A DNA stretch of 13,310 nt from NCBI RefSeq assembly GCF_041276565.1, contig NZ_JBGGGR010000006.1, positions 1-13,310 on the forward strand, in the 5' to 3' direction. Below, in pieces: positions 11,745-13,310 of the stretch. The notes beneath the pieces are model-generated. The model was given only the letters and a program-made list of their open reading frames with translations, did not search any database and was not told where the DNA came from. Both the position numbers and the translations under genes were made by a program. Source of the stretch: Phytoplasma sp041276565 (GTDB lineage Bacteria; Bacillota_I; Bacilli_A; Acholeplasmatales; Acholeplasmataceae). Position 1 is the first letter of the stretch, and each line of letters opens with the position of its first letter.

Positions 11745-12464
11745 ATGGTTAAAGTAAATTTTGTTACAGCAAGACATAAAAGACGTAAAAAAGTATTAAA
11801 ACTAGCAAAAGGTTATTTTGGTTCAAAAAGTAATCTGTATAAAACAGCTAATGAACAAGTAATGCGTTCTTTACAATACGCTTATAGAGATAGAAAACAG
11901 AAAAAAAGAAATTTTAGAAAATTATGGATTACAAGAATTAATGCAGGTTGTAAAAACAACAATATGCGTTATTCTGAATTTATACATGGTCTTTTATTAG
12001 CAAAAGTAGAAGTTAATAGAAAGATTTTATCTGATATGTCTTGTAATCATCCAGAAATGTTTATTGATTATATAAAATTATCACAACGATCTTTAAAAGA
12101 AGAAAAAAATAATATAAAAGAAATTAAACAAAACAAAGAAGTTATTGAAAAACAAGAAAAACAAAAAGTTTTAAAAGAAGAAGAAAATAACATAAAAGAA
12201 ATTAAACAAAACAAAGAAGTTGTTGAAAAACAAGAAACACAAAAAGTAAACAACAAACAAGCAGTTAAAAAAGAAGATATCTCGAATTTAGATTCAGTTA
12301 AAACTGAAAAACAAGAAAACAAATCAGAAGATATAGAGAAAAAATTAGAAAACACTTTATTATCAGAATTGAAAATATTAGCTAAAAAATACGAAATCAA
12401 AAATATCAATAAGTTTAAAAAAAGTGATTTAATTTCTCTTTTAAAAGAAAAAATGTTAATTTAA
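11745..12464 (+). CDS. rplT: Ribosomal protein bL20 with long C-terminal extension
   Basis: bL20 binds 23S rRNA early in 50S assembly and in many bacteria represses its own operon. Residues 1-114 are a complete bL20: RHKRRKKVLKLAKGYFGSKSN, QYAYRDRKQKKRNFRKLWITRIN, then YSEFIHGLLLAKVEVNRKILSDM. Normal bL20 ends near here (about 117-120 residues). This one runs to 239. Residues 117-142 and 143-168 are a near-identical 26-residue lysine/glutamate-rich tandem repeat. A charged linker follows to about 200. The last 37 residues (LLSELKILAKKYEIKNINKFKKSDLISLLKEKM) have the L..LK..AK...I.......K.DLI..L pattern of Rho N-terminal/SAP-like nucleic-acid-binding helices. AGAGG lies 9 bases before the ATG. 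No stop separates core and tail, so the extension is translated. Its role is unknown; RNA binding or assembly tethering is inferred. Confidence 0.92.
   Translation: MVKVNFVTARHKRRKKVLKLAKGYFGSKSNLYKTANEQVMRSLQYAYRDRKQKKRNFRKLWITRINAGCKNNNMRYSEFIHGLLLAKVEVNRKILSDMSCNHPEMFIDYIKLSQRSLKEEKNNIKEIKQNKEVIEKQEKQKVLKEEENNIKEIKQNKEVVEKQETQKVNNKQAVKKEDISNLDSVKTEKQENKSEDIEKKLENTLLSELKILAKKYEIKNINKFKKSDLISLLKEKMLI
12093..12248 (+). repeat. 78-bp tandem duplication inside rplT
   Basis: Units 12093-12170 and 12171-12248 are in frame and, by eye, differ at 5 of 78 positions. They encode two 26-residue charged repeats. Such high identity implies a recent duplication and a site likely to vary in copy number between strains. 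Confidence 0.9.
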
Positions 12465-12477
12465 AAATTAATTTTAT

Positions 12478-12483
12478 AAGGAG
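12478..12483 (+). promoter_or_regulatory. Strong ribosome-binding site with long spacing
   Basis: AAGGAG lies 14 bases before the ATG at 12498, longer than usual. In-frame ATC (12489) or ATT (12495) codons lie closer, but ATG remains the simplest choice. Confidence 0.5.
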
Positions 12484-12497
12484 AACAAATCAAAATT

Positions 12498-13148
12498 ATG
12501 CAAAATGAAAATCATAAAACAAAAATTGCTTTTACATTAATTAAATCTCTATTTTTTTTATTAATTTCTATGGTTTTGATTTTTTTTAATACAAAATCAT
12601 TTAATATATTCGGAGCAGATATTAAATTTGCTAATGTTTTATTAGGCGTATTGATTTTTTTTATTAATTATTTATTAGTTTTCAAAAATTTTAAAAAAAA
12701 TTCAGGTTTTATTAAATTTTTGTTCTTAGTTGAGAATTTTTTATTTAATTTAATTTCTTTAGGATTTATTTTCAATTTTCTACTTCCAAAAGAAGGTTGG
12801 ATATCTAACATATTTCAAACTAATTTTATGATTTATTATATTTTAATAATTCATAGTATTATCAAGTTATATATTGCTTTTTATTCTAATAAGTCAAAAA
12901 ATATAATAAATTCTTTGGAATTTATTGTCCATTTGTTTCTTTTAAGTGCAAATTTTTATCTTTTAGGGTCTAAAACTGATATATTTGATATAATTCAAAA
13001 AATTTTAGGTATTTTATTTTTATTGTTTTTTGTTTTTCATTTATTTGTATTATTTATGCAATTTAATTCTTTGTCAAAAAACAAATCAAATAAGGGAAAC
13101 AACATACAAAAAGATACAAATATTAATAATAATGAAATCAGTAATTAA
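12498..13148 (+). CDS. Six-helix membrane protein, unknown function
   Basis: I do not recognise this 216-residue protein. Hydrophobic segments lie at about 12-30, 42-64, 72-96, 108-128, 138-157 and 166-187. A polar tail (190-216) is rich in N, K and S. Aromatic residues, mainly phenylalanine, are abundant in the helices, which partly reflects the AT-rich codon bias. I see no transporter, protease or enzyme signature. Both termini are predicted on the same side. The lysine-rich tail suggests they face the cytoplasm. It begins 33 bases after rplT on the same strand with no terminator between, and is followed after 39 bases by an aminopeptidase gene. It is therefore probably co-transcribed with the ribosomal-protein operon. 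Confidence 0.7.
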   Translation: MQNENHKTKIAFTLIKSLFFLLISMVLIFFNTKSFNIFGADIKFANVLLGVLIFFINYLLVFKNFKKNSGFIKFLFLVENFLFNLISLGFIFNFLLPKEGWISNIFQTNFMIYYILIIHSIIKLYIAFYSNKSKNIINSLEFIVHLFLLSANFYLLGSKTDIFDIIQKILGILFLLFFVFHLFVLFMQFNSLSKNKSNKGNNIQKDTNINNNEISN

Positions 13149-13187
13149 CTAATATCGATAAATAAAAAAAGGAAATTTCATTATTTT

Positions 13188-13310
13188 ATGTCAGATTTAT
13201 TAAAAAAATTAAAAGATTTAACTATGTTAGATGGCGTTTCAGGCCAAGAAAAACAAGTGAATAAATATATCAAAGAAAATGTTGAAAAAATATCAGATAA
13301 AATCGAACAT
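13188..13310 (+). CDS. M42-family aminopeptidase, 5' part only (runs off the window)
   Basis: Only the first 41 codons are present. They read MSDLLKKLKDLTMLDGVSGQEKQVNKYIKENV and onward. The LLK.L..L.GVSG.E..V..YI signature is the N-terminus of M42 metallo-aminopeptidases (FrvX/glutamyl aminopeptidase/cellulase M-like), cytoplasmic enzymes that trim peptides to free amino acids. The metal ligands and catalytic residues lie beyond the window, so activity cannot be judged. AAAGGAAA lies about 15 bases before the ATG. For an amino-acid scavenging parasite such as a phytoplasma, peptide breakdown is a sensible role. The related M20 family shares some N-terminal features but the DGVSGQE form favours M42. 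Confidence 0.8.
   Translation, partial: MSDLLKKLKDLTMLDGVSGQEKQVNKYIKENVEKISDKIEH

Noticed and set aside
12068..12409. Antisense frame opposite the rplT extension, rich in F, S and C
   Set aside because: It mirrors the A-rich repeat on the other strand; its apparent 'repeat protein' nature is a by-product of the 78-bp duplication.
1..13310. Mycoplasma-type code with TGA as tryptophan
   Set aside because: Tryptophan codons in conserved positions (bL20, IS3 transposase, PAP2) are TGG, and no conserved gene needs TGA read-through.
1..13310. CRISPR array, tRNA or rRNA genes
   Set aside because: No regularly spaced repeats with unique spacers, and no GC-richer cloverleaf or rRNA-like stretch was seen on either strand.

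Overview
The window looks like a phytoplasma chromosome ('Candidatus Phytoplasma', wall-less Mollicutes of plants and insects). By eye the GC content is about one fifth, tryptophan is written TGG, and TGA acts as a stop (at the 3' end of the glycosyltransferase gene). That is the standard code used by phytoplasmas and acholeplasmas, not the Mycoplasma code. The gene content also fits: a divergent sigma factor, a membrane-anchored AAA+ ATPase among membrane/coiled-coil genes, an IS3-type transposase, and no wall-synthesis genes. I cannot name the species from sequence alone.

Region 1 (1-6064, + strand) is the accessory part. A small sigma-70-like factor (314-1021) is followed by a 510-base spacer holding a tandem 11-bp repeat, a possible broken small gene and a terminator-like hairpin. 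Then comes a four-gene same-strand cassette (1532-6064). It encodes a single-pass coiled-coil protein, a single-pass protein with a beta-rich tail, a membrane-anchored AAA+ ATPase lacking the FtsH protease domain, and a 547-residue protein with two N-terminal membrane helices and a long coiled coil. All four are predicted membrane proteins, so one membrane-associated ATP-driven complex is a reasonable but unproven reading. This is the best candidate for an undescribed system here.

Region 2 (6065-8936, - strand) holds an apparently full-length IS3/IS150-type transposase and a GT4-family glycosyltransferase resembling glucosyl-diacylglycerol synthases. The latter ends in an AT-only hairpin followed by 23 consecutive U residues in the transcript.

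Region 3 (9180-10719, + strand) encodes a six-helix membrane protein resembling the Pr6Pr family and a PAP2-family lipid phosphatase. With the divergently transcribed glycosyltransferase these suggest membrane-lipid work: the phosphatase could make diacylglycerol and the glycosyltransferase could glycosylate it.

Region 4 (10720-13310, + strand) is housekeeping. The infC-rpmI-rplT translation operon is followed by a six-helix membrane protein and the start of an M42-type aminopeptidase gene that runs off the window. infC appears to begin at an ATT codon far upstream of its first ATG/GTG. The rplT product carries an unusual C-terminal extension with a recent 26-residue tandem duplication and a terminal helical segment resembling the Rho N-terminal/SAP-like fold.
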